A DNA stretch of 11,229 nucleotides from Phlegmacium glaucopus (taxonomy: Eukaryota > Basidiomycota > Agaricomycetes > Agaricales > Cortinariaceae), in contig MU130626.1 of NCBI GenBank assembly GCA_015039465.1, positions 407,713 through 418,941 on the forward strand, read 5' to 3'. This document shows positions 1-7,239 of this stretch, piece after piece. Made by a program: the position numbers and the translations under genes. Below the pieces are notes generated by a model. It had not been told where the DNA came from. It was given only the letters and a program-made list of their open reading frames with translations, and did no database searches. How positions within the stretch are numbered: position 1 is the stretch's first letter; the number at the start of each line of letters is the position of its first letter.

Positions 1-1385
1 GGTTATTTAGGTACTTATAGGAATATCTGAACCGTGTCCTTTTCAATTTATTTGTTATAACCCAATCGTTTACAGTACCCCACACTAAAACCTCGTTGTC
101 TTATAATAATTATTTATAAGTCCCCTTCAACCACGGGATCGTTGTCATCTTCGTCTTATTGGTTCTATCACCTTGGTACACTAACACACCCTTAGTACTA
201 CTAATTCCTATCCCCCTCACGACTTGTTAGTATTTCTAACAAAGGTCCGTGTTATCCGTGTCAAGGGTGGTTCTCCCCACCTTTGATGGATTTTAATCCT
301 TGTACCCCGATTTTTATCTTGTTGGGGATACAAAGGTCCTTGTTACTCACGTGTACCACGGTCTTGGTTTCATTCCCATGGTCCTTGGTCATATAGATAA
401 AAACCTGTAATAGATAAAAATTTATAGAGTTTACATATTTTATGGAGGGTCCCAAACATTTATCAGTCTTTTAACCTAAGAAAGAAAGGGGGGGAGTTAA
501 CGTTGGATCATGTCGAGTGACAGAATCTGTAACTCGTTCTTGTGAACAGAAACTCATCACCTGAACTTTTATTTAGTCAAAGAGTCTCAACAAACTGAAC
601 AACGTTATTAACAACTTAACAACATTTTCAACAACAACACAATTTCAGTATCGTCTTCGTTCTCCCGAAGAACACATACGTTAACACAATTTCAGTATCG
701 TCTTCAAACTCAGAAGAACACATACGTTAACACAACTTCAACATTGTTTCAGAACCTGAAAACACATGTGTTTAACATTTAGTTAGTCTCTTCAGAATCC
801 TTAAGAAGATGACTAACAACCACGTTCGGTATTTAACGTTTTGGTGAAATGTTCAAACTAGTAGGAAATTAACTAGGTTTAATAACAACAACAACACACA
901 CAAATCAACTTCACTTAAGTTTTATAACCTTTCCAATATGAAAGATCTTTTGGGTTGAACGTAATAATTCTAACATATTTCATAACTAACTCACTAACAA
1001 AACTCATCTCTAAAAATATTAGAACTTTTATGTGGAAAAGAGTTGTTGGAGACACGTCAATGTAGTCGCCTTCATAAGACGTAGGGTAAGTAGCCGTCTA
1101 CCGAAAGGTTTAAAACTTTTAACAAAGTTAAACTGTGTGTGTTTTTGTAAAGTAAAAGATAAAGATAAAATTTTTGTTCTAACACCAAATCCGATGTAGA
1201 ACATATTTTTCTTTTTCTTAGTATGGAAAAGTTTTCCTTGGATCTTGGTCTTGTTGCCGTTTAAGAGATTTTCGGTTAAAACACCAACCCAGTGTCTCGT
1301 TTGGAAGATGGTTCTTCTGTTGACAATGAAACCAACTTGTCTCTCGGTTTTTCTAATCTCTCCAACTTGTTGTTAGTTTTTAATC
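1..1385. other. AT-rich segment with inverted CpG/GpC signature, apparently reversed without complementing
   Basis: No gene is recognised on either true strand. By hand count positions 1-1380 hold 36 CpG but only 3 GpC, and the first GpC lies beyond position 1060. This mirrors the usual pattern of CpG depletion seen in the NLR body of the same window. Taking the complement base by base and reading left to right gives ordinary-looking fungal DNA: TATAAAA at 435-441, a polypyrimidine-TTTAG acceptor ending at 1191, and then an open frame from 1192 to a TAA at 1396-1398 rich in Lys, Arg and Thr. CpG disappears after 1346 and GpC returns at 1393, so the junction with normally oriented sequence is probably between them. 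The open frame runs a few codons past that interval, so its stop may be spurious. The favoured explanation is a data or assembly artefact. A GpC-specific compositional bias is the alternative, but I know of no such process. Confidence 0.6.
637..774. repeat. Three tandem copies of a 45-47 base repeat
   Basis: Copies lie at 637-683, 684-729 and 730-774. Each starts ACACAA, followed by a TTCA element, and ends in AACACAT plus a short TTA-ending tail. Copies 1 and 2 are nearly identical and copy 3 is diverged. The array lies inside the composition-inverted segment. If that segment is a flipped retroelement LTR or gene leader, the repeat would be an internal tandem duplication there. There are no unique spacers, so it is not a CRISPR array. 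Confidence 0.7.
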
Positions 1386-1621
1386 CAGACATGCAATTTG
1401 TAGTGTAACAAATGATAGTCTATTGACCACACTTATTAACTATATGCATTTAAGTCACACAGTAATAGGTCTAATCAGCAGTTGTAGGGTAGACAACTCT
1501 GATTCCCTTGTTTATTATCAGTTGTATTAACCAGTTATTGGTGCATTAATTAATATTTATGCTGAAATAATAGATAAAAATTGCAAAAACCATGCTTATG
1601 CAGCTTTAAATCATATCAGCG
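1386..1621. other. AT-rich stretch without a recognisable gene
   Basis: Here GpC is present and CpG absent until about 1621, the reverse of the bases to the left, so the orientation appears normal. A short open frame from 1531 runs into the Helitron reading frame region but resembles no Helitron motif I recognise. The expected upstream part of a Helitron protein, the Rep nuclease with its HUH and two-Tyr motifs, is missing here and further left. Confidence 0.5.
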
Positions 1622-1939
1622 TTGACGTGGTACATCACCAATTATGCGAGCAAAAAACAACAAAGGTCGTCGAACGTGTCGGCTCTACTGGCGAAATGTG
1701 TGGCCTTTCATAAATTGGAGGAGAAAAGAAGAACCAACCTCACGGACGTTAACAAGTGCTTGATTCAACAATGTGCAAACACTCTCACACATGACAGAGA
1801 ATTCAGTGGGCCCGAAATCATCAGCTACCTCATGGGATGGGGTGACCAGTACGAGTCACATCATTATGTCACAATCTACTCCGATGGGATCATAAGTGCA
1901 TTAAAAGATAAATATCCTGGGTTGAAAAATACGAGGTAA
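1622..1939 (+). CDS. Helitron transposase fragment, region between Rep and helicase
   Basis: This 105-codon frame has the conserved stretch that follows the Rep nuclease in fungal Helitron proteins: TWYITNYASKKQ at its start, then SALLAK, LIQQCANTL, and YLMGWGDQYESHHYVTIY near the end. The first codon is TTG and there is no ATG, so this is an internal fragment rather than a true start. The family motif usually has Asp-Val before the Trp. Here GTTGACGTGG gives Val-Asp-Val in another frame, so a small deletion near 1624-1629 may have broken the frame. At the 3' end GTAAGT at 1936-1941 is an excellent donor that joins this frame to the helicase in phase. The stop TAA at 1937-1939 would lie inside that intron. 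Confidence 0.8.
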   Translation: MTWYITNYASKKQQRSSNVSALLAKCVAFHKLEEKRRTNLTDVNKCLIQQCANTLTHDREFSGPEIISYLMGWGDQYESHHYVTIYSDGIISALKDKYPGLKNTR

Positions 1940-2006
1940 GTATCGTGGATCATATCGTTAATAAATACGGCACAAACTGAATGACAAACCGTTTTATTGA
2001 ACATAG
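1936..2006 (+). other. Predicted 71-base intron joining the two Helitron frames
   Basis: The donor is GTAAGT at 1936 and the acceptor is CATAG ending at 2006. The left exon ends with the two bases AG. The next exon supplies A, forming an Arg codon, and continues in the helicase frame as LNDLTENPENERG. The phase match and good splice sites make a real intron likely, so the ATG at 1981 probably is not used as a start. Transcript data would settle this. Confidence 0.6.
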
Positions 2007-4686
2007 ACTCAACGATCTTACGGAAAATCCTGAGAACGAGCGTGGCCATTTAATCACCATGGCTTCAGGAGTGTTCAGCCTGAAAGATCAGCTACATGAA
2101 TATGCATTCCGAGGACGTGAGATTGATCAAATAAACCTACTCACATTTGTTCTCGACACCTACAACAGAAAGATTAAACCAGCAGAAGGAGAATTGGAAA
2201 AGCTTGATGAGGAATCAATGCGCCCGGTGGGAAGGCCTCCAAATCAGCGAGTCGTTTATCGAGATGGATTTGACAGACCAGGCCACTGCCGAATTTTACG
2301 AACAGAAGGCCATGAGACGCTTCCCCATTTTGTAGGCGGTTGGATGCCAAGGAGTGACAAACCTCTGCATAGGGAAATGTATTGCGCATGTATGCTGGCA
2401 CTTCTAAAGCCATGGGGCGATCTTGCCGATCTGAAATCAGATGTGGAGATGTTTGATGACAGTTTCAAACGGTTTTTGGAAGGTTCAACTCAGAGGACAT
2501 GCGACATCATCCAAAACCTTCAGTACTACCATGATTGTTATGATGCTGCCAAGAAAAGACAGGAAGGAGCTCAACACGAGGTCGATGGAAGGACCATTGA
2601 CTTCGAGAATGAGACATTATTCGACGAAAGCACGAATAATGAATTGATTGTCGATTTGAACACACCAACGGCAACTGAAGAAGACATTGAATGTGCATAT
2701 GAAAGCAGGGGGACGATGAGAGAACGATTGTATGCCCAGGTCACGATGGACACTGCCGTGGAGTGTGGCATTTTTTCAGATATCAGATCTCACATGGTGT
2801 TCTTGCCTATTGCAGATGGAGGAGATGTAAATGATGTCCAGAAACTTGACGCATGGGGTGAACAACTGAAGCAAGCAAGCGGTAGAGAGAAGGACGGAAG
2901 TGGACCGGTATTATTCATGAGCGAAGACTATGTTGCGCCTACGATCAACCATGTAATCGAGGGAGTGGAGCAAGTGCGAGTGCATGATGTCGACACAAGC
3001 TCTCGAACACGACTCTATCAAACACATTTGTCTCTTCGACCTAAAAGAGATTTATTAAATGAAGACCAAAGGCGTGCACATGATATCATTGAAAGACAAC
3101 TACGAAAAAGATTAGCAGGTGATTCTAAATCTAACAATCGGTGTAGACAATCAACGCTTACGATAACAACAGGGCTCGAAACCACCCAATTGCAAATGCT
3201 TGTGTTAGGTCATGGGGGTACCAGGAAATCAATGCTGATAGGTGCAATAACAGAAACCTTTGAATTCCTGAAGTCGGGCGAAAAGCTTGCAAAATGCGGG
3301 ACGTCCGGTGTTGCAGCAGTGTTGATTGGGGGGCAAACATATCATTCCTGGGCAGGAATCCCAATCAACAAGCCTGGGAAGGAAGACTGGGTTGAAACGA
3401 ACAATCAACAGATTCGGAAAAAAAGGAGGCAAAACATAACAGGGCATCAGTTTCTGACAACAGACGAGGTGTCAATGTGCACGAAGCAACTGAAATATAG
3501 AGGCTCGGAGATAGTGTCGAGGGTAAGGGCTGAGGAAGGAGTTGGACGGGCAGAAGAATGCTTTGGGGGGATGGATGTCGTAGATTTTGGAGATTTCCAT
3601 CAATTTCCGCCGGTCCGTAACCCATATGCGGCGTTGTATTGCGAAAGGCCTGAATCGGACGATGCACATGCACTTAAGGGAAGATCAATTTTCCTCAAAT
3701 ACAATAAAGTGGTCATTCTTCGTAAACAAATGAGGGTGGTAGACAATGTATGGTCAGGGATCTTAAGCAGGCTGTGGGTCGGCGAATGCACAGCGAGAGA
3801 CATAGAGGAGGTTAGAAAGATTGTTTTGACCAATCTGGATTGTGAGAAACCTGACTTCACAACTGCTCCCTGGTGCGATGCAATCCTCGTCACTCTGAGA
3901 AATGCTGCCAAGGACATGTGGAACGCCGCAGCGTTGGATAGGCATTGTCGTGCAACAGGGAATCGGAAATATATCATAACGGCTGAAGATACTCTTGGTG
4001 ATTCAGGTGAAACACCGAATAGCAGGACAAGACTGGCGGTCGCCAACTTGAAGGATGATGCAACCAAGGGCTTGAAAAGACGAGTGGAGCTGGCGGTAGG
4101 GATGAGGGCAATGGTGACGCTGAACATCGCAACCAAGGCAGAATTGGCCAACGGTACTCATGGAACGGTGAATGGAATAGTTTTAGATCCGAGGGAGGGA
4201 ATCGTGTCGCCATCCGAAGACGGAAGTGTTCAACTGAAATATCCACCGTCCGTGATCTACTTCAAGCCTGACCTCCAAACCAAATTCCAGTTTGAGGGGC
4301 TACCGCCGGGAATTATACCAATTTCGCCTTCGCGCTTCAAGTTCAGTGTCGAGGTAGATGGTGGCAAAGTGAAAATAGAGAGAAGCCAATTAGCGATTGT
4401 TCCTGGTTATGCATTCACCGATTACAAGGCGCAAGGACAAACATTGGAATATGTCATCGTCGACATAGCGAAACCACCTTCAGGCAAATTGTCACCTTTC
4501 GGGGTATACGTCGCTCTCTCGAGAAGCAGGGGCAGGCAGATGATTCAAATTTTAAGAGATTTTGATGCTGAATTATTTATGCATCATCCATCGGAAGATC
4601 TGAGACAAGAAATGGCGAGGTTAGAACAACTTGACGGGGAGACTAAAGACGAACACGATTTTTACCAAGCACAGAACATTATATAA
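1981..4686 (+). CDS. Helitron PIF1-like helicase with altered Walker A
   Basis: This 901-codon frame encodes the superfamily 1B PIF1-like DNA helicase of a Helitron, which would unwind DNA during rolling-circle transposition in the nucleus. Motifs in order are: GHGGTRKS at residues 410-417 (Walker A), CGTSGVAAVLIGGQTYHSWAG (motif Ia region), DEVSM at 495-499 (Walker B), FGDFHQFPPV at 536-545, NGTHGTVNGI, YKAQGQTL at 815-822, and YVALSRSRGR at 843-852 with the motif VI Arg. The C-terminal RDFDAELFMHHPSEDLR signature is typical of fungal Helitrons. In Walker A the Gly before Lys is Arg (codon AGG at 3223-3225), one G-to-A change from GGG, which should weaken or abolish ATP binding. The long open frame suggests recent inactivation. 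The true N-terminus is probably provided by the exon at 1622-1935. Confidence 0.92.
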   Translation: MTNRFIEHRLNDLTENPENERGHLITMASGVFSLKDQLHEYAFRGREIDQINLLTFVLDTYNRKIKPAEGELEKLDEESMRPVGRPPNQRVVYRDGFDRPGHCRILRTEGHETLPHFVGGWMPRSDKPLHREMYCACMLALLKPWGDLADLKSDVEMFDDSFKRFLEGSTQRTCDIIQNLQYYHDCYDAAKKRQEGAQHEVDGRTIDFENETLFDESTNNELIVDLNTPTATEEDIECAYESRGTMRERLYAQVTMDTAVECGIFSDIRSHMVFLPIADGGDVNDVQKLDAWGEQLKQASGREKDGSGPVLFMSEDYVAPTINHVIEGVEQVRVHDVDTSSRTRLYQTHLSLRPKRDLLNEDQRRAHDIIERQLRKRLAGDSKSNNRCRQSTLTITTGLETTQLQMLVLGHGGTRKSMLIGAITETFEFLKSGEKLAKCGTSGVAAVLIGGQTYHSWAGIPINKPGKEDWVETNNQQIRKKRRQNITGHQFLTTDEVSMCTKQLKYRGSEIVSRVRAEEGVGRAEECFGGMDVVDFGDFHQFPPVRNPYAALYCERPESDDAHALKGRSIFLKYNKVVILRKQMRVVDNVWSGILSRLWVGECTARDIEEVRKIVLTNLDCEKPDFTTAPWCDAILVTLRNAAKDMWNAAALDRHCRATGNRKYIITAEDTLGDSGETPNSRTRLAVANLKDDATKGLKRRVELAVGMRAMVTLNIATKAELANGTHGTVNGIVLDPREGIVSPSEDGSVQLKYPPSVIYFKPDLQTKFQFEGLPPGIIPISPSRFKFSVEVDGGKVKIERSQLAIVPGYAFTDYKAQGQTLEYVIVDIAKPPSGKLSPFGVYVALSRSRGRQMIQILRDFDAELFMHHPSEDLRQEMARLEQLDGETKDEHDFYQAQNII

Positions 4687-4720
4687 CATACTTTATGGTG
4701 GACGATAGAAACACGATGGT
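4558..4720 (+). repeat. Tandem duplication of the Helitron 3' coding end, copy 1
   Basis: This copy starts in the last helicase motif (Asp-Phe-Asp-Ala-Glu-Leu) and runs through the stop codon into about 34 bases of 3' sequence, ending in GAAACACGATGGT. It is followed four bases later by a diverged second copy at 4725-4877. Confidence 0.8.
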
Positions 4721-4724
4721 AACA

Positions 4725-4877
4725 GATTTCGATGCCGAATTATTTTTGCACCATCCGTTGGAAGATCTGAGAACGAATGGTGAGGTTAGAACATATTGAA
4801 TAAGGTCGAACACGAATTATATCAAGCACAAAGGTTGTATAAAAATACTTTACGGTGGACAATAGAAACACGATGGT
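4725..4877 (+). repeat. Tandem duplication of the Helitron 3' coding end, copy 2 (decayed)
   Basis: The copy begins GATTTCGATGCCGAATTATT and ends GAAACACGATGGT, matching 4558-4720 along its length with scattered substitutions and about ten bases less. It still encodes the LHHPLEDLR signature but then shifts frame and stops at TGA, so it is non-coding debris. It may come from replication slippage or from recombination with a related Helitron copy. Confidence 0.8.
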
Positions 4878-5060
4878 GCATGCGTTGAGTTCTACGGAAT
4901 TCTGTGAAATTCCACAGGGAAGAACGTGCCCTTGATACAAACAAGTACAAAATTAGGGTATCAACATTCGAGATGAGGCATGGGGGAAGCAGTATTGTAT
5001 TTGCTTATGTTAGATGTCATGGTTGTAACACAACAAATGTGTAATTTAAGCCCCGGGGAG

Positions 5061-5094
5061 ACCTTGCTTTGAAAACAGCAAGGTGATCTTTTTT
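5061..5094 (+). other. Hairpin followed by a six-T run
   Basis: ACCTTGCT at 5061-5068 pairs with AGCAAGGT at 5077-5084 around an eight-base loop. Four bases later comes a run of six T at 5089-5094. In a bacterium this would read as a terminator. Here, downstream of a Helitron helicase, it could be an internal structural element of the transposon or a chance palindrome. No function is claimed. Confidence 0.45.
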
Positions 5095-5253
5095 GTTCGC
5101 AATGGCATTCCACACCGTTGCCAATATATTCTTTATTCTCACCGAACATCCTTTTACATTATCAATCAAACTATTAGCAAGCATAAACAGTATTATGCCA
5201 TGTAGTCTCTCAAAAGCTCACTCAATCGCTTGCGCAGCAAACAACCGAGCTTC

Positions 5254-5278
5254 AAGTCCGTACTCTACGGACTTCTAG
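5254..5278 (+). other. Candidate Helitron 3' terminus: hairpin plus CTAG
   Basis: AAGTCCGTA at 5254-5262 and TACGGACTT at 5266-5274 form a perfect 9-base-pair stem with a CTC loop, directly followed by CTAG at 5275-5278. Helitrons end in CTRR preceded by a short GC-containing hairpin, usually with several bases between them. Position and orientation, about 600 bases after the helicase stop, fit. The missing spacer and the G rather than T after CTAG are against it. Confidence 0.4.
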
Positions 5279-5309
5279 GGATCCAACATTCATCGCGTAT
5301 TATCTTCAA

Positions 5310-6405
5310 TCAGAGTCTTCTCTCCACTAATTGTGTGAAGCAATCCAACTCCTGGATAAGTGTTAGCGTTCTACGTGCCAAAAAAGATCTCCTACCTTAC
5401 TAGTTGCTTTGCAATGTGCAATGTGACATCTCGGGGTATTATTCCGAGTGGGTGAAATTTTCATCATGTCGCATGGGTACTCATTGTTTTCCATCTGTTC
5501 GCAAAAGATGTCCTATGTGGAGGATTAGCTCTATACTGTACTATTATGACCGATCGCTCACCTCACTGCCCGTTGTATTCATACGACGACCTTTTCCGAG
5601 ACAATTGGTTCGACCTTTTGATTTTTTAAAACTATCTTGGTCAAACTCGACATCCTCGGCGGCGGATGTTCGAAGAAGACTGCCATCTTCGGAGACAAGA
5701 ACCCCATCGTCAACGGACCCAGATGCGATGTGCCTCTTGACGACGTCGACGGGAATATCATTAGTATCCTCCAGAACGCTGACCCCCCTATCGTCCTTCA
5801 ACGTCATTGAAGGCGGACGAATCACGCGAGAGCTTGAAAAGGGTGGGATTTGTCTTGTGGAGATTTGGAAGGGTGGATAGAGCTTCTCGGGAGGTAATGC
5901 TTGCATGCGAGAGGTTGAATGATCCAACACGACATAAATGCCTACGACAATCAATAACATTAGGCTTTAAAACAGGAATGAAGAAATTTCTCGACTTGCC
6001 TTGTAGACGAGAACTTTGTTGCTTATCTCCGGCGGCTGAATTAATCGAGTTGTCGAACTGTGGTAGAATCTGGGGTGGGTAGTTCTCGGAAATGGTTCAT
6101 AATGTTGTCCAAATTTTGACATGAATGATGATCATTGAGATCTTCAATCTTTGGAAGTTGGTCGCAAATTTGGGTGTCTGTTCCGGCGACGATAGTTACG
6201 CTGAGCAATGACACAGGGACAATACTATCACGGACCAAGGTCTTCATAGAGTTGTTTCTCTGTTTCTACGTGTTTCTCATCGGAGAGTTGCTTGAAAGGT
6301 TCAACGATAATTCACATTTCTGCGATACCCTGTACGCAAGAATAATAAGGAAAAAATAGGGAGGGTAGGAACGGAAGATATACCTTGCCAGGCATGAAGT
6401 CGCAT
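5310..6405 (-). CDS. Multi-exon gene of unknown function, 5' structure unresolved
   Basis: Splice signals reveal a minus-strand gene. The best-supported part reads exon 5941-5562, GT-AG intron 5561-5513 (49 bases, branch GCTAAT, acceptor CATAG), exon 5512-5396, intron 5395-5352 (44 bases, branch GCTAAC, acceptor CCAG), and exon 5351-5310 ending in TGA. The frame stays open throughout, with stretches such as VLEDTNDIPVDVVKRHIASG and CHIAHCKATSKELDCF. GTAAGG at 5400 is an alternative last donor, and its downstream frame is also open. Upstream a GC-AG intron (5999-5942, donor GCAAGT, branch CTAAT) precedes the 5941 exon. A further open stretch, MKTLVRDSIVPVSLLSVTIV from 6247, may be an earlier exon, preceded by possible small exons at 6329-6316 and 6405-6384. 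I could not find a splice that joins 6247-6041 to the downstream frame, so the gene may be broken or mis-modelled. I recognise no domain. Confidence 0.45.
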
Positions 6406-6420
6406 TCCATTAATCTTAGT

Positions 6421-6579
6421 CCTTCAGTCATTCCATTTCGAAGTCGGCATTACCAAGTTAAATGGGAGCGTTTTCGTAAGATGCTATTAATGATACTGCA
6501 AGCCATCAGTTTACACCTTCAATGAATCAGGAGAGAGAAGGCAAACAGACCTTCAAATTTCTCAACAGTGGCAAAATCG
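6421..6579. other. Short gap between two minus-strand coding remnants
   Basis: I see no gene or repeat here. If the two minus-strand units belong to one gene, this would be intron or lost exon sequence. Confidence 0.3.
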
Positions 6580-6937
6580 TTATTGCATATCGGATATCCG
6601 TTCACGATGTTCTAGACCCGTTTCTTGCGTCGTGTCTCGCAACCTGACATCCAAAAGGTTATATGGTGGAATAACGATCGGTATAAGAGACCCCATACCA
6701 TGAGAGCCTGACTGAGTGGTTCATTTTGTTTCTCGCACCAGACGATTTCTCCTCAAGTTGTTTTAACTCTGCTCCAGCCATCTCTGCCCTCTCTCACGCA
6801 GCTTCCTTTAGTCTGCTCGTGGGGCTTCCAGAACGCGGAATTTTGGGCATAATTTTGGAGTTCTTGATCATCGCCTGCAGGTTGCCAATTTACGAGGCGT
6901 CCTCAGTCAAGGATCAAAAATTTATCAATTTAGGTAC
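6580..6937 (-). CDS. Spliced coding remnant, unknown function
   Basis: A minus-strand exon at 6711-6580 is open and protein-like (SGSHGMGSLIPIVIPPYNLL, then Arg/Asp/Glu-rich) and ends in TAA. A 86-base intron 6797-6712 (donor GTGAGA, acceptor CTCAG) joins it in phase to an exon at 6874-6798 that reads DDQELQNYAQNSAFWKPHEQ. Another possible intron at 6937-6875 (donor GTACCT, acceptor TGCAG) joins further upstream in frame to a Ser/Pro-rich stretch that could extend towards 7211. Another frame of the middle exon is also coding-like (LKEAA, stop, ERAEMAGAELKQLEEK), with one TGA at 6796-6794 that could be a decayed CGA codon. The two readings compete. No domain is recognised, and there is no convincing start because 7140-7239 looks like the leader of the divergent NLR gene. 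Confidence 0.3.
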
Positions 6938-7139
6938 CACTGGGAGACGTGAGGGACCTAGAGGGAGGTTTCATGGAGAAGCCTGTCGAGGGGACATTGA
7001 ACTCAGGGGTGACGAGGTTCGTCCGGTAGCCGATGGTGTTTTGGTGGGTGATTCCTAGCACGGGATATTGGAAGAACCGGATAGAAAATTGACGAGAAGT
7101 GCGCAGGCTGTGAGTGTGGAGTTTGGTGGGTATTATGGA

Positions 7140-7239
7140 CCTAAAGTGGTTAGATTGTTGTTTATGTAATCGAGAGCGTCTTTCTTTCTGACTCCCACCA
7201 TCCAACTTCATCCCTCACCACAACTCACTGTTCAACAAT
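7140..7239 (+). promoter_or_regulatory. Pyrimidine-rich leader upstream of the NLR start
   Basis: The bases before ATG 7240 turn C/T-rich (TTTCTTTCTGACTCCCACC, then CTCACCACAACTCACTG) and end in CAACAATATG. CT-rich tracts just upstream of the start are common at fungal transcription start sites. No clear TATA box is seen. This supports 7240 as the start codon. Confidence 0.4.

Larger units (their letters stand above)
1600..5278 (+). mobile_element. Helitron, 5'-truncated and probably non-autonomous
   Basis: Helitrons are rolling-circle transposons whose single protein joins a Rep HUH nuclease to a PIF1-type helicase. This copy keeps the segment after Rep and the whole helicase but shows no Rep nuclease, so it could not mobilise itself. 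The 5' boundary is not visible; recognisable protein starts at about 1622. The proposed 3' boundary is the 9-base-pair hairpin at 5254-5274 followed by CTAG at 5275-5278, matching the hairpin plus CTRR rule except that the usual spacing of about ten bases is missing and the next base is G rather than the expected T. The 3' part also carries a tandem duplication. The helicase assignment is firm; the element borders are tentative. Confidence 0.6.
4878..5309. other. Non-coding Helitron 3' flank with two hairpins
   Basis: I see no supported gene here; the short open frames on both strands lack recognisable motifs. The stretch holds the palindrome CCCCGGGG at 5051-5058, a hairpin at 5061-5084 and the CTAG-flanked hairpin at 5254-5274. 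Confidence 0.5.

Noticed and set aside
261..455. 64-codon minus-strand ORF
   Set aside because: It has no domain, and it lies in the composition-inverted block, where a translation of the given strand is probably meaningless.
637..774. CRISPR-like array
   Set aside because: The repeats are directly adjacent without unique spacers, and the window is eukaryotic.
3600..4151. 183-codon minus-strand ORF
   Set aside because: It is antisense to conserved helicase motifs, and its Ser/Leu/Pro-rich translation is typical of a shadow frame.
5061..5094. Bacterial-type intrinsic terminator
   Set aside because: The hairpin plus T run looks right, but the gene structures are fungal.
5404..5880. 158-codon plus-strand ORF
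   Set aside because: It is antisense to minus-strand exons that have good splice sites and a continuous frame; no domain is seen.
6726..7058. 110-codon plus-strand ORF
   Set aside because: No domain; it overlaps antisense coding-like exons and its composition changes midway.
6930..7211. 93-codon minus-strand ORF with ATG at 7211 as a complete gene
   Set aside because: Its 5' part lies in the NLR leader region, only 28 bases from the NLR start, and reads like non-coding sequence; only the 3' end may be exonic.
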